Assembly: GCA_933228895.1 (NCBI GenBank)
Contig: OW121856.1
Location: forward strand, 108,165,027 to 108,229,026
DNA length: 64,000 bases
Direction: 5' to 3'
Source: Platycnemis pennipes
Taxonomy: Eukaryota > Arthropoda > Insecta > Odonata > Platycnemididae
Below the pieces are notes generated by a model. That model saw only the letters and a list, made by a program, of their open reading frames with translations. It made no database searches and had not been told where the DNA came from. Position numbers and translations under genes: made by a program. Every line of letters starts with the position of its first letter. Position 1 is the stretch's first letter. This document shows, in pieces, positions 61,485 through 64,000 of this stretch.

Positions 61485-64000
61485 ATTTCATAATTCAATT
61501 GCTGCGTTTCTTGATTCCAAGAAATTTTAGAAATAATTCATTACAAAATAAAAAAATCGTGTCTGAGGCTGGTTTAATATTCTTTTTTTATCGTAATAAG
61601 ATGTATTCTACCGATGTTTTTCAGCTGAATTTCATTATTTAATTACTGCGTTTCTTGATTCCAAGAAAATTTAGAAATAATTCATTACAAAATAAAAAAA
61701 TCGTGTCTGAGGCTGGTTTAATATTCTTTTTTTATCCTAATAAGTTGTGTTCCACCGATATTTTTCAGCTGAATTTCATAATTTATTTACTGCCTTACTT
61801 GATTCCAAGAAATTTTAGAAATAATTCATTACAAAATAAAAAAATCGTGTCTGAGGCTGGTTTAATATTCTTTTTTTATCGTATTAAGATGTATTCTACC
61901 GATGGTTTTCAGCAGAATTTCATATTTTAATTGCTGCGTTTCTTGATTCCAAGACATTTTAGAAATAATTAATTACAAAATAAAAAAATCGTGTCTGAGG
62001 CTGGTTTAATATTCTTTTTTTATCGTATTAAGATGTATCTTACCGATGGTTATCAGCTGAATTTCATAATTTAATTACTGCGTATCTTGATTCCAAGAAA
62101 TTTTAGAAATAATTCATTACAAAATAAAAAAATCGTGTCTGAGGCTGGTTTAATATTCTTTTTTTATCGTATTAAGATGTATTCTACCGATGTTTTTTAG
62201 CCGAATTTCATAAATTAGTCACTGCGTTTCTTGATTCCAAGAAATTTTAGAAATAATTCATTACAAAATAAAAAAATCGTGTCTGAGGCTGGTTTAATAT
62301 TTTTTTTTTATCGTATTAAGATGTATTCTACCGATGTCTTTCAGCTGAATTTCATAATTTATTTACTGCGTTTCTTGATTCCAAGAAATTTTAGAAATAA
62401 TTTATTGCTAAATAAAAAAATCGTCTCAGAGGCTGGTTGAATATTCTTTTTTTATCGTATTAAGATGTATTCTACCGATGGTTTTCAGCTGAATTTCATA
62501 TTTTAATTGCTGCGTTTCTTGATTCCAAGAAATTTTAGAAATAATTCATTACAAAATAAAAAAATCGTGTCTGAGGCTTGTTTAATATTCTTTTTTTTCG
62601 TATTAAGATGTATTCTACCGATGTTTTTCAGCTGAATTTCATTATTTAATTACTGCGTTTCTTGATTCCAAGAAATTTTAGAAATAATTCCTTACAACAT
62701 AAAAAAATCGTGTCTGAGGCTGGTTTAATATTCTTTTTTTATCGTATTAAGATGTATTCTACCGATGTTTTTCAGCTGAATTTCATAATTTAATTACTGC
62801 ATTTCTTGATTCCAAGAAATTTTAGAAATAATTCAATACAAAATAAAAAAATTGTCTCTGAGGCTGGTTTAATATTCTTTTTTTATCGTATTAAGATGTA
62901 TTCTACCGATGTTTTTCAGCTGAATTTCATAATTTAATTACTGCATTTCTTGATTCCAAGAAATTTTAGAAATAATTCATTACAAAATAAAAAAATCGTC
63001 TCTGAGGCTGGTTTAATATTCTTTTTTTATCGTATTAAGATGTTTTCTACCGATGTTTTTCAGCTGAATTTCATAATTTAATTACTGCGTGACTTGATTC
63101 CAAGAAATTTTAGAAATAATTCATTACAAAATAAAAAAATCGTGTATGAGGCTGGTTTAATATTGTTTTTTTTATCGTATTAAGATGTATTCTACTGATG
63201 GTTTTCAGCTGAATTTCATAATTCAATTGCTGCGTTTCTTGATTCCAAGAAATTTTAGAAATAATTCATTACAAAATAAAAAAATCGTGTCTAAGGCTGG
63301 TTTAATATTCTTTTTTTATCGTATTAAGATGTATTCTACCGATGTTTTTCAGCTGAATTTCATTATTTAATTACTGCGTTTCTTGATTCCAAGAAATTTT
63401 AGAAATAAGTCATTACAAAATAAAAAAATCGTGTCTGAGGCTGGTTTAATATTCTTTTTTTATCGTATTAAGATGTATTCTACCGATGTTTTTTAGCCGA
63501 ATTTCATAAATTAGTCACTGCGTTTCTTGATTCCAAGAAATTTTAGAAATAATTCATTACAAAATAAAAAAATCGTGTCTGAGGCTGGTTTAATATTCTT
63601 TTTTTATCGTATTAAGATGTATTCTAGCGATGTTTTTCAGCTGAATTTCATAATTTAATTACTGCGTTTCTTGATTCCAAGAAATTTTAGAAATAATTCA
63701 TTACAAAATAAAAAAATCGTGTCTGAGGCTGGTTTAATATTCTTTTTTTATCGTATAGGATGTATTCTACCGATGTTATTCAGCCGAATTTCATAAATTA
63801 GTCACTGCGTTTCTTGATTCCAAGAAATTTTAGAAATAATTCATTACAAAATAAAAAAATCGTGTCTGAGGCTGGTTTTATATTCTTTTTTTATCGTATT
63901 AAGATGTATTCTACCGATGTTTTTCAGCAGAATTTCATAATTTAATTACTGCATTTCTTGATTCCAAGAAATTTTAGAAATAATTTATTACAAAATAAAA
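61485..64000 (+). repeat. 4.1-kb higher-order repeat, unit 3 (cut by the window end)
   Basis: 61485-62258 matches unit 2 at offset 4030. The whole stretch 61485-64000 matches unit 1 (53280-55795) at offset 8205, including the type C and CATATTTTAATTG monomers missing from unit 2. Private changes include TAATATTTTTTTTTATCG at about 62297, ATTCAATACAAAAT at 62834, GTGTCTAAGGC at 63290 and GATGTTATTCAGCC at 63773. The array continues beyond the window. Confidence 0.88.

Larger units (their letters stand above)
1..64000 (+). repeat. 144-bp AT-rich satellite array, about 444 head-to-tail monomers
   Basis: The motif GAGGCTGG followed by TTTAATATTC recurs every 144 bases (positions 1, 145, 288, then throughout), always on the plus strand. 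Spacing departs from 144 only by small indels: T7 and A7 tract length changes, loss of GT before CTGAGG, and a TATAGG variant. The last monomer starts at 63868, which fits about 444 units with a net loss of roughly 70 bases. Consensus G+C is 37 of 144. No unique sequence interrupts the array and both edges lie outside the window. A eukaryotic (peri)centromeric or heterochromatic satellite is the natural reading. The family and host are not recognised. All stretches without genes in this window are this repeat. Confidence 0.98.

Noticed and set aside
1..64000. CRISPR array
   Set aside because: The repeats are directly adjacent 144-bp units without unique spacers, and there are no cas genes.
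1..64000. CENP-B box
   Set aside because: No stretch in the monomer carries the TTCG...CGGGA core of the known box on either strand.
1..64000. Transposon, terminal inverted repeats or target-site duplications
   Set aside because: No break in the monomer phase, no long inverted repeats and no transposase or reverse transcriptase frame is visible anywhere.
1..64000. tRNA, rRNA or telomeric repeats
   Set aside because: No tRNA cloverleaf, conserved rRNA segment or short G-rich telomere repeat is seen; every position is explained by the satellite monomer.
1..64000. Plasmid or phage origin iterons
   Set aside because: Iterons are short and few next to a replication gene. Here the unit is 144 bp, repeated hundreds of times, with no gene nearby.

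Overview
The whole 64 kb window is one uninterrupted satellite DNA array. A 144-bp, AT-rich monomer (about 26% G+C in the consensus) is repeated head to tail about 444 times, always in the same orientation, from the first base to the last. I see no unique flanking sequence, protein-coding gene, RNA gene, transposon, CRISPR array or inverted block. This points to a eukaryotic heterochromatic or (peri)centromeric array. I do not recognise the satellite family and cannot name the organism. CpG is not depleted (4 CpG per consensus monomer against about 2.4 expected from base composition). That leans weakly towards a lineage with little germline CpG methylation, such as many invertebrates; this is inference only.

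Monomer anatomy (phase set at the GAGGCTGG motif = position 1): a T7 tract at 19-25, a T5 tract at 53-57, a perfect 10-bp palindrome TTCAGCTGAA at 56-65, a perfect 7-bp-arm dyad TTTCTTG-ATTC-CAAGAAA at 87-104, AAATTTT at 102-108 and an A7 tract at 130-136. Because 144 = 3 x 48, one plus-strand frame runs in register through every monomer and is normally closed by a single TAA near monomer position 76. Variants that lose this TAA produce open frames of 61-157 codons, which are by-products of the repeat.

Layout: (1) 1-25.3 kb is a mosaic of reshuffled copies of a common cassette. It holds a 2.4/2.3-kb tandem duplication (2473-7224), a 720-bp five-monomer duplication (18601-20040), and blocks recurring at offsets of 5754, 6190, 9920, 12509, 14095 and 21290 bp. 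(2) 25.3-28.1 kb is a transition where left-type and right-type monomer variants mix, with a roughly 2.0-kb (14-mer) higher-order repeat beginning at about 26.7 kb. (3) 28067-51356 is an 11,645-bp (81-monomer) unit present twice in tandem and nearly identical (one mismatch noticed); each copy carries nested 6/7-mer and 10/12-mer repeats. (4) 51357-53.28 kb is a linker with divergent monomers and a 288-bp dimer duplication. (5) 53.28-64.0 kb holds three tandem copies of a roughly 4.1-kb (28/29-mer) higher-order repeat, the last cut by the window end.

The nesting (dimer < 5/6-mer < 10-16-mer < 28/29-mer < 81-mer) is what unequal exchange and local amplification produce in a young array. The similarity of large blocks also makes assembly collapse or expansion a real possibility.
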